Source: Owenia fusiformis (taxonomy: Eukaryota > Annelida > Polychaeta > Sabellida > Oweniidae). Taken from it: a DNA stretch of 64,000 bases. The translations under genes and the position numbers were made by a program. The notes beneath the pieces are model-generated. The model saw nothing but the letters and a program-made list of their open reading frames with translations. It searched no databases and was not told the DNA's origin. This document shows, piece by piece, positions 38,701 through 50,400 of this stretch. Where the stretch lies: NCBI GenBank assembly GCA_903813345.2, contig CAIIXF020000009.1:22905759-22969758 (forward strand), in the 5' to 3' direction. Positions within the stretch are counted from its first letter, which is position 1. Each line of letters begins with the position of its first letter.

Positions 38701-41190
38701 AGTTCCATGAAAGATTAAAAAGATTTGCGTCACACTCATGTTACGTCACATCACGTGACATTATTAGGCAAGTAGAATTGACAAAAATCTAACAAATAAA
38801 ACACCACTTTTATGTGTAAGTTATGTACTCATTATTACAAATAGGTACTTGGAATTACATGGACCCCAATATTTTGGTTGGATGGGTAATAGAGAATGAA
38901 TAATAAGTGATGATTCAAAGACATGCTTTCTCTGAAGTAAATCCACCGTTTTTTTTCCATTGGACCTCGTCTGGCCCAGATCTACGACGTCAGAGTAGGT
39001 AACTGGGTCAGACGGGTTTGGTTACATTTGTAATGACCTTCGATAGCAAGTCGCTTCTACAGTCTCAGCTGTAGTAGCTAGCCTTTATGGCCTAATTGGT
39101 AGAGCGTCTGCCTCACAAGCGGAAGGTCCTGAGTTCGATTCTCGCACTGGGCATTGAACTTAACACACTCCCTTTCAGGTCGAGTACACTACACCCCGAC
39201 CAGGGGCGTAGCCAGGATTAGTGGTGGTAGTACGCAAGGCCGAAGGCTGAGAAAAACTAGGGGGGTCCGGGGGCATGCTCCCCTGGAAAAATTTGGATTT
39301 TTGGGCTAATTTGGCGCATTCAGGGCGATTCTAGGTGCTATTCTATATTATTGAAAATAGTGTTTGAGTTGTCGTAGAAATAGATTTTCCTGTAGATTTC
39401 CAAGCCATGAACCCCACAATACGTACAAACAATAAAAATAGAAAAACTAATAAGGCCTGTTCATCTATTTCCATTTTGAACTATCCACAGCCGGGACAGA
39501 CCCTACGACAATACTGAGTCGCTGACCCATATGATAATTATTTGAAAAACACCTACATGTAAACGAGTTGTTAAGACTCGTTGTTTATGGGCATTGTTCC
39601 CGGGACCTTGTTGTTTAAGAGTCCGAAAAGTTTAAATTATGTTACTTGTTATACATTTATATTTCATCTCTCACCTAGTCTAAACGCTTGAATTGTATCA
39701 TTAGGTTTTGAATTTAACCTTCTCTCTTGAAAGAAAAATTAACTGTACAATATTGTCACGGCGAAATTTACAAAACAAAAACCAGTTCGTTTATTTTGCA
39801 AATAATATTAAAATAAGAGCTGACTTTCGAGACTTGAAAAAATGTAACGAATCAATTTTTTTATGCAAATTTCATACATATCAAATTTTACTAACGCCAT
39901 AGGTGGATTTCCTGACTGTTTTTCAAAATTCAAAAACATTTTAGAAATATTGTCCTCGAGATCTTGCTACCCTGTGAATCTTATCATGATTAAACACGGA
40001 CTTTAAGGTCCGTGGATTAGATAAGGATAAAATATTTTATTTTTAGGTTAACTAAACTTGAAAAAATGTGACGCTTGTCATTTTTGACGTTGTAAGGCTG
40101 TTTGCGTCCTATCATGCCTATACTGCCTATATTGTTTTGTTTTGGTATTTTGACGCCATAATGTTACACTAGGTGAATTGTCCCCAGTTTCGTGCGATAT
40201 GTATTGCCCGTTTTCAATATAGTTGCAGACAACAGAGAAAAGTGCACCCTCGTTAGAATGCTATGACCCGGGGATATGACGGGAACACGCAGACGCAGTC
40301 CATCCTCACAATGGCCCAAAAGATGTTTGCATAGGGTTCAAAGGCAGACAGGGCTTAAATAAACTCTGTTCACTTGTTTGACAATTAAAAACATAACACA
40401 CACAACACTATTGGATTGAAATATATGATTTATTTCAATTTGTACTTTTGGTTTTTGACACTCAATAGTACGCGGCTGCATATTCTGCGTATATGTGGCT
40501 ACGCCCCTGCCGACAGACGTGCCCAAGGGTAGTTACATTGGTGTCAGATGTGAGATTGCCCTTGTGAATCAGTTATGATGGGACGTTGTCTTCTAGGGGG
40601 ATGCTGTAATGACCTTCGATAGCAAGTTGCTAAGTACTACAGTCTCAGCTGTAGTGGCTAGCCTTTATGGTCGAATCTGTAGAGTGTCTGCCTAGCGAGC
40701 GGAAGGTCCTGGGTTCGATTCCCGCACTGGGCATTGAATTTAGCACACTCTCTTTCGGGTCTAGTATCTGGCTCGTTACACTATCCCCGACGAACGTGCC
40801 CAATGGTCGTTACACATACAGTGCTCACCATAAATAAATGACACCTGGATTTGCTGAAGTGAGGCCCAGGATTTCCCATATCAAAAAGAAGAGAATTTTC
40901 AAGAGGCTATACATACATCAGTGGATAAGCGTATACAAAATGTAAAATATACAATACTTGAGAGATGTATCTAGACATTATTGGAAACTATAAAGTCTCA
41001 AATCACCATGGTCTGGAAATGCCCAATTTGGTTTTGGTTTTTCAAAATTCTCTGTAATTACCTCAAGTTCTTATAGAACTAATAAAATTTTTCGATGATC
41101 TACGTACCGTCTGGATGTTTCATCGAAGGTCAAAACCGTCTTTGTATTCTTGTTTTTGGGATTTTTCTGTCTTTTCTTGTGATTTACCAT
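32759..41190 (-). CDS. NOL12: Nucleolar protein 12 (NOL12/Rrp17 family), 5 exons
   Basis: Minus-strand exons in order: 41190-41108, 38190-38085, 34380-34204, 33454-33306, 32894-32759, giving 216 aa (human NOL12 is about 213). Starts MVNHKKRQKN. The diagnostic N-terminal block has TFDE.SRRDF.TGFKKRK followed by a Lys/Glu-rich helix. The middle exon has YQLPRHTVTI, matching the NHTVTV segment of vertebrate NOL12. Next comes an acidic run of Asp/Glu (exon 4) and a very basic C-terminus ending KKRQPRR, suited to nucleolar RNA binding. The family acts in pre-rRNA processing; the yeast homologue Rrp17 is a 5'-3' exonuclease for 5.8S/25S maturation. The exon 3 donor reads GTCAGT, a weaker but valid site. 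The large introns are packed with repeats. All phases close. Confidence 0.9.
33455..34203 (-). other. Intron 3 of NOL12
   Basis: AT-rich intron of 749 bp with no repeat I can name. The donor, read on the minus strand, is GTCAGT at 34203-34198. Confidence 0.45.
34384..34555. repeat. 38-bp tandem repeat, 4 units
   Basis: Unit tgtaaaatgagtgaaatgca plus ctccagtgaagaaatgca. The array starts only a few bases upstream (minus strand) of the acceptor of NOL12 exon 3, so it replaces the usual branch/pyrimidine region of that intron. Confidence 0.9.
34556..35070. other. NOL12 intron 2, promoter-like CCAAT patch
   Basis: Two CCAATCAG boxes (about 34835 and 34870) lie within 60 bp, with slightly higher GC. 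No exon seen. Such boxes also occur in other transposon-like patches here (e.g. 3860-3940), so they may be transposon-derived. Confidence 0.35.
35080..37156. mobile_element. ~2.1-kb degraded element with GGGGTTCG...GAACCCCC ends
   Basis: The left part ataggcatagccgtaggcag + cgggggttc and the right part gaacccccggtcaccaaatc + ctggctacgccactg are imperfect inverse copies, of the GTGGCGTAGCCAGG type also seen at 39201. Contains no recognisable transposase. Holds a nested 227-bp element. Boundaries approximate. Confidence 0.55.
35549..35775. mobile_element. 227-bp MITE with perfect 29-bp inverted ends
   Basis: Left tgtaagggaacatggggcaa (plus aacggccct) is exactly the inverse of 35747-35775. No target duplication is obvious. 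A further ggccattttgccca / aacagggccgtttt echo lies inside next to the right end. Recent insertion is implied by the perfect ends. Confidence 0.9.
37157..38084. other. NOL12 intron 2, last part
   Basis: A small hairpin (cgtcccccgttttttc / aaatcggggggcgc) at 37726-37758. Otherwise featureless. Confidence 0.4.
38191..39028. other. NOL12 intron 1, right part
   Basis: A stretch cgttcgacttcgcttcttaa (plus aagagagctt) near 38387-38420 is nearly repeated at 50289-50320. A frame of 123 codons (38249-38620) is open but has no known domain. Confidence 0.45.
39029..40537. repeat. tRNA-derived repeat copy 1, split by a 1.3-kb insertion
   Basis: The part 39029-39200 plus 40515-40537 forms a unit of about 195 bp. 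It has a pol III A box (tggcctaattgg, 39089) and B box (gttcgattc, about 39133) spaced as in tRNA. Ends tgtaatgacc and a diverged inverse gtagttaca. A sister copy, uninterrupted, is at 40605-40814. Confidence 0.8.
39201..40509. mobile_element. 1309-bp CAGGGGCGTAGCCA element, 5-bp duplication CCGAC
   Basis: Perfect 14-bp inverted ends (caggggcgtagcca). ccgac lies on both sides (39196-39200, 40510-40514). The uninterrupted sister repeat reads cccgacgaacgtgccca at the matching point. The inside has no recognisable transposase. Probably non-autonomous. Confidence 0.88.
40605..40814. repeat. tRNA-derived repeat copy 2, intact
   Basis: Same unit as 39029: cttcgatagcaag, a ctacagtctcagctgtagt hairpin, tRNA-like part with an intact B box (ggttcgattccc) and a worn A box. 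Ends tgtaatgacc / ggtcgttaca are inverse at 9 of 10 positions. Probably a SINE-like or composite element and not a working tRNA gene. Confidence 0.78.
40815..41107. other. NOL12 intron 1, left of exon 1
   Basis: No structure seen. The donor GTACGT follows exon 1 on the minus strand. Confidence 0.4.
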
Positions 41191-41584
41191 TTTTTCAACT
41201 GGGCGATAATACAATTAAGAAGCATGAATTCGACTCACTTCCAGCACTGACACTTGACCTTTACATGTCGTAAATTGTACTAAAAATAAACAACGTCGGA
41301 AGCAAAGGTAGGCACCTCTGGTTTAATTCTTAATTTCACCATCAAGATCAGAAGTATACCTTTGTAAAACATACTGGTAAATGCATGAATACATAGAGGT
41401 CATATTTGAATAAAATTTGTGAGGATTATTGACAGATTTCATTTAATTTTTATCAATAAACGGTCCAATATTTTCCCCTGCCTTACGCGCCGTATTGATC
41501 AATGAATTCATAATAAGAGGGCTTGTTTGAAATAAAAGTCTGTGATTGGTCAATTCTCTGTTTTGTTTCTAGTGGTACTTTCAT
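41191..41584 (-). promoter_or_regulatory. Presumed NOL12 promoter region
   Basis: Immediately upstream of the ATG at 41190 on the minus strand. No clear core element. Assigned by position only. Confidence 0.3.
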
Positions 41585-41712
41585 AGATCCCGGCCAGATT
41601 CTTTTGTAGTAGGATCAGTAAGCTCAATAAATATTTATTAAATGTATTATTCTTTGAGCCTATGATCCTACTACAAAACGATCTGGCCAATATCTGTGGG
41701 TACTTTGATAGT
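41580..41712. mobile_element. Foldback MITE of ~130 bp
   Basis: agtggtactttcatagatcc and cggccagattcttttgtagt are inverted at the right as actacaaaacgatctggcca and a tgggtactttgatag tail. Arms of about 50 bp meet in an AT-rich centre. Confidence 0.82.
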
Positions 41713-42151
41713 AAAAACTGTAAACAAGGTGAATACGTGATTTAGGCTCTGGGTTTAGTTTTCACAGTAAGATGTGAATGCTATCTGAGACTTATGCCTA
41801 GACTGTATCCTTCGTCTGAATAAATTTGATAGACTATCATTCATAGAAAAAGAAAAAAAAATGAAAAAAATGATTTGAAAAGCCACAGATCCGGAGCCAG
41901 ATCCAGCCCCTGTTGGTAGGCTCAAAGGATAAATGGGAAGATGAGACACGAGCCAAAAATGGCACATCAAAAAAATGACCACCCAAAAATATGACCCTCG
42001 TACTGACCTTTATTTTTTCCATCTGTCAGACATTGATTGATCAATATTTACCCTGTAATCTCTTCTTTATGTATTAGTTTGAATGGTTGCATGATATCCA
42101 TTATTGACGCTGTAATTCGAATTTTCCCGGGACATTTATTTCAAATTTTCA

Positions 42152-42442
42152 GAGCGTAAAGATAATGGAGCACTTCGGTAATTTCCGGCAGTGTCCGATG
42201 TTGTTCGTCTCTCAAATTACGTCACATCGCAACAAACAGCCAATGAAAGTAAAGAATCGCGTAGCCTAATAAACCGTCGTTATTGTTTCTACGGGAGTTT
42301 AAAGAAACGTCATGGGACTTCTCGGTAATCTCTTATGTGACGTCATCCGGAGTGGCGTCACATTCTCAGAAAAGGCATTTGACTTCGGGAATAATCATTT
42401 GAACAACGGAGATAGCCGAAGTGCTCCATTAAATATACGCTC
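42152..42442. mobile_element. 291-bp MITE with ~27-bp inverted ends
   Basis: Left gagcgtaaagataatggagc (acttcgg) and right ccgaagtgctccattaaata (tacgctc) are inverse copies. The inside carries acgtcacat / atgtgacgtcat blocks. The 64-codon frame starting inside is not a recognised protein. Confidence 0.85.
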
Positions 42443-43052
42443 GCTTATTTTATGCTTTTATCAACAGACGCTTTCTTGGATGTTTGGCTTTAGTGATTGG
42501 AGTTGAAGGTAACAACAGTACGCATCGTTTGAGGTATGACATGTGATATTTTTTGAAAAACTGACTCCAAAATCAACGAAAAATAAATTTTCCGAAGATC
42601 TCGTGTCTTATCCTTGAGTATATTTATTGAGCCTAGACACAGAGGAGCTTTTCTGGCAGAGGTCCGTGTGAAAAGCGATCTATTTTTTTTTTATGACCGC
42701 CATTTTTGTTTAAGACAATTTTCTAAAATTTCAAAGATTGTACTAGTTAGAGCATTATATTGGGCACATTTTCTGAAAAATTCAAAAGATTCTGTTCAGT
42801 GACTATCCCTACGCTCCTACTTTTAGCTTTTTTTCAGTCACACTTTCAAAGGGCTAAAAAGGTTATTTCATCATGTTTAGGGTCATTCTGACCATGCACA
42901 TTGTGATCCTGGTCATGTAAATGATATGTGGAAAAAGTTAAATTGACTGGAGGTCAAACCAGAACTCTGTTATCTTTATTCAAAAAATATCTAAAAATGC
43001 AAAAGAAATTGTCACTTCCTGTTTTGTCATTTCCTGTTAACTTCCATAGCAC
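42443..43052. other. Spacer
   Basis: AT-rich. Resembles the ATGGC-type dispersed repeat near 42630-42710 (cctagacacagaggagcttt, atgaccgccatttttg). No gene. Confidence 0.45.
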
Positions 43053-43913
43053 CTTAAGGTCAGGGTGCATGATGGGAAATTTTCTGCATTCCTCAATAAC
43101 CCAGATGCGAGTAGAAATAATCTTGATTTACGTCATTAAAAATTCAAAATTCAGTCAAAGTAATATCATATTTGAAATCTACATGTAAAATTACATCTAG
43201 AAATGTGGTTTTAAAAAGTGTTTATCAACTTTGAAAAATTAATTTTCTTTGAAAATGTGACTTCTAGCTCGGGGAGATTCCCCATAGACCCCATGCTATA
43301 ATATCACAAAAAATGAAATATCTTTTCTTTTAGTGGACAGATAATATTTTGCTTTACTGGACATATTTTCATTAGTATAAGTATCAGACACATAAGGGTT
43401 ATATGAAAATTGAGCCACTTAAATTGATAATATTCAAGTTTAAGGGAACTTTCTTATATACCTGCCATGTTAATTGACCCGAATCAGCCACCTGGTGGTG
43501 AAACTGGTAACTACCTACTCGCATTTGGGTAATTGAGTCACATGTTATTTTTCAAACAAGAATCACTCCTTCCCCACATTGTCTATATCTTCCAGTTTTG
43601 CACAAAGAGTGCACTTATGTGCCTAGAAAAGACTTGTGAGAAGGATGTTTTGATAAAGTGTATAAAAAACGAGAAAATTCAGTGAAAAAAAATCAGAAAA
43701 TTTTCAGAAATTTTTTACACTGAATTTTCTCATTTTTTATACATTTTACAAAACAAACCTTCTCACAAGGCTTTTCTAGGCACATAAGTGCACTCTTTGT
43801 GCAAACTTGGAAGATGTAGACAATTTGGGGAAGGAGTTATTCTTGTTTGAAAAATAACATGTGACTCAATTGAGGAATGCAGAAAATTTCCCAACATGCA
43901 CCCTGTCCTTAAG
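43053..43913. mobile_element. Compound inverted-repeat element with a 154-bp-arm hairpin
   Basis: Outer ends 43053-43096 and 43869-43913 are inverse copies (ccttaaggtcagggtgcatg...). Inside, 43531-43684 and 43718-43871 form a near-perfect hairpin with a 33-nt loop. A third inverse pair joins 43090-43112 to 43514-43536 (cagatgcgagtag / ctactcgcatttg). No protein domain seen. Confidence 0.85.
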
Positions 43914-44290
43914 TCTGATATGACCGTTGCAATGGTTGCAAGGCCTGTCATAACCCTGGTGATGTTTAAGTCTGATATGACCGTTGCAATGGTTGCAAGG
44001 CCTGTCATAACCCTGGTGATGTTTAAGTCTGATACGATAGTGGTAATGGTTGCAAGACCTGTCATAACCCTGGTAATGTTTAAGTCTGATACGATAGTGG
44101 TAATGGTTGCAAGGCCTGTCATAACCCTGGTAATGTTTAAGTCTGATACGATACTGGTAATGGTTGCAAGGCCTGTCATAACCCTGGTAATGCTCGAGCC
44201 TGATATGACCGTGACAATGGTTGCAAGGCCTGTCATGACCGTGGTAATGTTTAAGCACGATATGACTGTGACAATGGTTATATTAAAATG
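43914..44290. repeat. 57-bp minisatellite (about 6.5 units), same family as 2755-3060
   Basis: Unit: gtctgatatgaccgttgcaa, tggttgcaaggcctgtcata, accctggtgatgtttaa. The period is 19 codons, so long frames are open on both strands. It abuts the compound inverted-repeat element. Confidence 0.93.
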
Positions 44291-44415
44291 ACAATACATG
44301 TACACAGATTTACTGTACACACAACGCCATGGAGTTCCAAAAACTGTTACTTGGTATTAACCAAATAGCTCTATCAAATATGTCAAAGATAAATGTGGAA
44401 GTTATTATTTTGACT

Positions 44416-44720
44416 CAAGGAGGATTGGCTCCCAGGATCGAAACTCGATATTTTCCAACAATGAAAACGTCGAAATGTCGTTATTTTCTGAAATTAAAAC
44501 CGACTATAAATTCAAAATAAACAGTTCAAAAGATTCGAACCAATATCTCGATCATTTCTTGTGAGTTTTGGAATTTTTCGTTTGGAAATAAGACCAAAAT
44601 TCACGATTTAAATGTTGAAGTGAACAAAATGGCGGCTGTTTGAATTCGAATTTTGTATTACGACATACCCATATATGGGACAGAATATCGGTGGTGCACT
44701 CTGGGAGCCAATCCTCCTTG
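44416..44720. mobile_element. AGGATTGGCTCCCAG MITE (copy 2) with perfect 9-bp duplication
   Basis: Perfect 20-bp inverted ends (caaggaggattggctcccag). attttgact is directly duplicated on both sides (44407-44415, 44721-44729). It is the best preserved member of a four-copy family in this window. A 9-bp duplication suggests a Mutator-like mobiliser. Confidence 0.93.
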
Positions 44721-44729
44721 ATTTTGACT

Positions 44730-47413
44730 TGTTCATTTCAAATTCATATAGGGGTAATCTGAGATAGTCTCTGTTGGCCTCTGTTATATTTGCAATTTTT
44801 GTTCAGAGTCGTCCATTGATTGCTTATATTGGCCATGGACTTGACCTCAGCAAAATGTAAACAATTGGAACTAGCCTCATCTATAGATTCCAATGGTAAA
44901 CATTGGGCTATTGACCTTGTCTTCCGTGCTGTTTTTGAACAAATCTTAAGTTGGAAGAGCCGAAATAGCCCCACTGCTATCAATCTTAGGCTATAATAAA
45001 CACATCCAGTCAAGGTCCTACCTTCTGACTGCAGAATTACCTTGAAATAGTACAAGGTAGAACTAGTAAATACTTGTTCTAAATAACTCTCTTAAATGCT
45101 CTTTGGCTTCAGAATCACCAATAAAGAATTATTTGTGCTTCATATATTTATTAAGAGCGTCAACATCTTTGTTTATTACGTGTGTTGTAAGTATATTTAT
45201 TGATAACTAAATTTAAGTCACTAAATATATTTATTGATAACTACATTTAAGTCATTAAATATATTTATTGATATTATTGATAACTTAAAATTGTAATCAT
45301 TAAATAGTTTAAATGAATTAGGTCATTTATAACTACATGACTAGAATTTCTATAAATAAATGAATATTTGTTTCTTTAACCATATTGCTTTTATAATTTA
45401 AATATGAATATGTGAAATTACAAGGAATGGAGAATCACAAACAGTTAAGTGTATTTACAATAAAAATGCAGTCCTCTTGCAGCATTCTTGCTTATCTGGA
45501 GCAGTATGTTCTTCCCATATTGAACCATAAGTGGTTGTAATATTATTGTAGTCTTATCTATATACTGTCTGTAATAGGTTCAATTTTATTTAATAACATG
45601 AAGTATGGTGGGGGGGTATAACTGGGGTTACCTTCTTTTCACAAACAGAGGGTCATTTTCCATTTACACTCTCTTCCATACATCTCCTTGCTTTACACAC
45701 TGGAAGCCAGATGATATAATATTCAGAAATAAGATTAATATGTAATCCATTTGTTCTTGTATTGCATTAACCAAATATCCAGAATTGGTTACATAAGTGT
45801 GTTACATACAAAAATATTGGGATTGGTTAAAATCTTTGGAAATGATCCAGGGTGGTATAAGTCTATAAGGAAATGTAAATATTAAGAATTTTACATGGCT
45901 TTTACATGTATGAATTTTGCAATATCCCTGCATTGCAACATATAAGCCATAATGCTAAATGTTGAACTTATGGTTGTTATGGTATGGTTGTAAGAGGGAA
46001 CAATTAAAAAAACTCTAAAATGGGATTGAACTGAGAAATTATACAAAATATAACCATCTGAAACATATGTCTGGAAATACTGAATGTTGTATGGTAGTAA
46101 TAATATGAAATGATCAATACATATCAAAACTGATCCCAAAACTGATGGAATACTATATCAATTCACAATTCGAGCAATTTTACTTTCATAAAACAGAATC
46201 ACTCAAAATAAAATTATTTGTATCTTGATACCCTATAAATGTCTTGAATAATAGACTGATCTTATTAATGGATTTCCCAGGCCTCAATGTATTTACACGA
46301 GGCTCACATGCAGCCCTCATGCTTTATAGGGATGCAGGATTAACCAATCAGATTACAGTAAAACATGAATTAAGGGATAAACTCAATATGTGGTCTAAAA
46401 TTTATTTATTTAGAATGTTATTTGACATATTCAGTATTTTGTAAAGTTAAAGAATGGGTATTTCAAACAAAATTGATTGAATGGATGATGTTTCTTGATC
46501 TTCTGGAAAAAGATATTTTTGATCAGTTTTTGATTTTGTATATTGGGAGGTGTTTGTGTGAAAAATGGCTTGATGTTTTATATTGATACCACCCCTGTGT
46601 CTTTATACAACTCCAAACAGTTTTTCTTTTGTAATCATATCATTTTTAAAGTACATTTACTGGATGTTATGCTGATGCAATACATGCAGTCCTTTTAACT
46701 GACCAATCAGGGGGCAGTTGCAAGTAAATGCAGCCACAGTTGGCAAATGTCAAAAAGCTAAAGATGATGCAATGGGAGGAATATAAATATAAACACAGCC
46801 TCATTCTAAATGATATTAGTATAAACATTGGAGAGACAAGATGGCAGTGTATTAATATAGACCAGACGGCTTACAACTTAGTTCAGTGAATTAATGCTTT
46901 TTTTGTTTGAATTTACAAATTAAAATGAATGCTTAAATTAAAAATGTAATAAACATAAAATTGGATTTAGTCAGATTGGATTAGTGGATGCTAAATAAAG
47001 AGGCACAAGCGCACAAATAATTTCGCAAATATTCTTAACTTAAACAAGATTCTGGAGTTTGAGGTATGCAAATGAATTTTAGAAATGAAAACATTTATGA
47101 TACATTTTGAGTGTTAATTGTTAAAATGCATTTCGTGTTTTTATGTTCAGGGATGACTCCATCAAAGGGGATTTGAGGGATGGAAGGTTGTTAACTTACT
47201 TTTATCTAATAAAAATATTTTTTTATCTATAGTTATTAGTAAATTATTAACAGTTACTAGGTATTAATTAACATAGCTTAGGTGTTATTGTCAAGAGTTA
47301 CTTACATAAATAATATTAATGGCTTGATAAGATTTAAGCAGTTAGCTTAGGAGATGAAGGGAAGTTGGTGTACCTACATAAATCTTATAATTCTTTCCAT
47401 TTTGTAATTTCAG
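44730..47413. other. Spacer upstream of PPM1K
   Basis: Holds a small AT-rich duplication at 45185-45295 (aatatatttattgataacta, taagtcattaa). The 5'UTR exon and promoter of PPM1K should lie here but I cannot place them. Several open frames lack any domain. Confidence 0.45.
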
Positions 47414-47441
47414 AAAACTCCAGAAAATCAGCCTAAATAGA

Positions 47442-50400
47442 ATGAACAAAAGATTATTGGTACTTGGAAGGCAAGTGTGTCGCCAATCCGGTCAAGAGCC
47501 GCCATCTTTAAGACTCTTAGTTGTCAGTGCTATCCATGGCCACAAATCCAAAGGAAACTATTCCCAAGAGATAAGCGCAAGGAAATTGCATACATTTAAA
47601 CGCAAGAATGCTAGGGCATTGGGAGACCCTGAAAACAGAGGGAGTCGTCAAAGTGGAGTAAATTTTGACGTCCTTGGATCATGGAATCACAGAATCAATA
47701 CATCTTTAGATATTGAACAAAGTATAAAACGTGGGAAACCGATCCCTCAGATTGCACTAGAAAATGTTGCTACTGCATCAATGACAGGCAGACGTAAAAG
47801 CAACGAGGACAGAGTCCAGGTTCAGAAACTGAGTCCCAATCTGTTGTATTTCGCGATGTTTGATGGCCATGGAGGCCCCGAAGCAGCTGATTACTGCCAT
47901 GAACATTTACACGAGCGCATCTTGTACTGGTCAGAGAGGGAGCATGATTTGCAGAATGTGCTGAAGATTTCTTTCATTGAGACAAATAACATGTTGTCTA
48001 GATACCTCTACTTTAGACATTTAGGTAGTTATTCATTTTTGAGCTGCATCTTTACTCTGAATTATAAGAGCTTTAAATCAAAAATGAGATTGCACAGGTA
48101 TTCTCACAATAACCTCTATAAAAAGAGGGAAATAACTGCAATATTAAATTTTTAGGGTAGTTCTTTACTTGCACCCTTGTGATTTACTCATTTCAATATT
48201 TAATGTAAATATTTTGATTTTGAACTCTGATTCTATCATTACAGCTGAAAATCTACATAAAAATGTCAAATTGGTAATTATAATCCCCAAAAGTACATAA
48301 AATTCTGTAGATCGACTACCTAACTATATTTTATGGTGAAAAGTTACTTTTTGGCATTATGACAGCTACTGAAGGTTGAGGCAAAGATCCAAGGTTACAA
48401 TTGCATAGTTGAAATGCATGTAGTACAGTACACAAAAGAAGAAGAAAATGAATCTCTTGTCAGATTAAAAGTTTTGGTTGAACATGTTGAGTGACATGAA
48501 TAACCTTGATTAATTTGGTTGATTCTGTTAACTATTCTTGATCATTTTTATGTTACCACCACAAGTGGAGACATATTTGTTATATCGTCTCCAACTTTTT
48601 GTGGGTGGTGGTTGGTGTTCAGCATTTGGCGGTTGGTGTCTAACAAATGGCAGGTGGTGACATTCTGTTTTAACTTATTGCTGATACATGTTTTGAATAA
48701 AAATTGGAGATATGTCATAGTGTTACATAAAAGAAGTCTTATTATCTTATTATAATAAAAGAATTAAAGCAGATGCCAAATTGTGAGCAGATGTATATAT
48801 CTCGTTGTATACGTTTTTAATTGTTTCCTTCCAAATTTTTGTCATTGTTTCCTTGCAAACTTGCATAGGGCCTTTAAAGAGGCAGGAAACATTAGAGAAT
48901 GTTAATTAAGTAACAATCTTTCTAAATAATATTAATGTTTCCCTAATTCTATTGTTGAATACAAAGAATTGAGATATTATCTGAATGATGTCTACTTTTT
49001 GTAGAAATGTTGGACTTTTGAGTTAATTAACATGACAGTGTATGTAATACTTTTAAAATTAGATAAACAAAGATTGAGGCACAAAAGTTAATTTAAGCTT
49101 TGAATTTTGTGTATTTTTAGCTGAGGGTACCCATGAAATTACTAACACCGGAACCACTGCCACAGTGTGTTTGATACGCAACAATGAGGAGTTGGTTGTC
49201 GGCCATGTTGGGGACAGCCCTGCCCTGTTGTGTCGAGAAGATCATGTAGTGCGTCTGACAGATGACCACTCACCAGATGTCACTGCCGAGGTCGAAAGAA
49301 TCAAAAAACACAAGGGACTGATCTCGTATAACAGTCTCGGAAAGCCTACTGTGAATGGACGTCTTGCGATGACTAGAAGTATTGGAGATTTTGAGTTCAA
49401 ACCTTATGGAGTCACTGCCGAGCCTGACACCAGGTCACTTGAGGTATGTGTGCAGTGTATATATTGTATGCTATCTGCACATTTGGTACTACTTGGCACT
49501 TAATGTGCAGTCAAGTGAACAGACCAAAGGAAAACATCACAGACATCACACCATATTCTTTCATAACTATCTGGCATTTATTTTATATTAAACTTGAATT
49601 GAGCAGTCAAAGTGGTGAAAGTGTCTTTTACGCATGTCACACCATTTTGACTGCAAGGGCCATTTCAGCTCGTTTTGGGATCATCTCTCTTGATATAAAG
49701 GTAGCTAATTAAGTACTCAGACTTAAACAATTCATGGATTTATCTGAAGTATTTCATGAGGCTGAGGGTTTTTGTCAGACAATGGATTTTTATGAGACCG
49801 AGGCTTTTCATGAGGCGAAAAGCATTTCATGTATTTGACAGTTTACGCACCAAATCACACACAATTCATATCATTCTTCCTTGAAAGGTATTAACTTTTC
49901 AGATGAATTTACATCATTTATTCCCAGTATTATGAATCTATTATGAATCGTGCTGAAGAATAATATTATTTGCTAAATTGCTAGTCTGAGTCCTATCATA
50001 TTATTTCAATTTTTCCACTTCAAAAGCTCAAAAATAATCAGCCCATGGGGATAAGGTGAAGAATGTAAGTTGCACAAAGGAATGTCATAAATTATGAGAG
50101 ATTGGGTTCAATGATCTTGTATCTGTTGCCATGATGATATTTTTAGATACGTCTGTGCTTTGTAATTGTGACCTTCAAAATGTGTCTAGAGTGTTAAACT
50201 TTTTAATGCACCTCACAGCTGTATATTATTTGTGAGGTGGGAAGCCTAGAATATTTTATGCGGTCAACAAGACATTTACCCTTTGCATTCGTTTGACTTC
50301 ACTTCTTAAAAGAGAGCTTCGTCTTCACTCTTTCAAACTAAAATAAACCTGTGAACTCACCGCGCCAATCAGTGTTCGTCGGCCAAATTTGACCGACGTT

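Noticed and set aside
39079-39152. Possible tRNA gene
   Set aside because: A and B boxes are good but the acceptor stem does not pair well and the same unit recurs at 40660 inside a longer repeat with fixed flanks; it is a tRNA-derived repeat.
42312-42506. 64-codon frame starting ATGGGACTTCTCGG
   Set aside because: Begins inside a MITE and crosses its end; no domain.
43763-44320. 185-codon minus and 131-codon plus frames
   Set aside because: They follow the 57-bp (19-codon) period of a minisatellite and are mirrored on the other strand.
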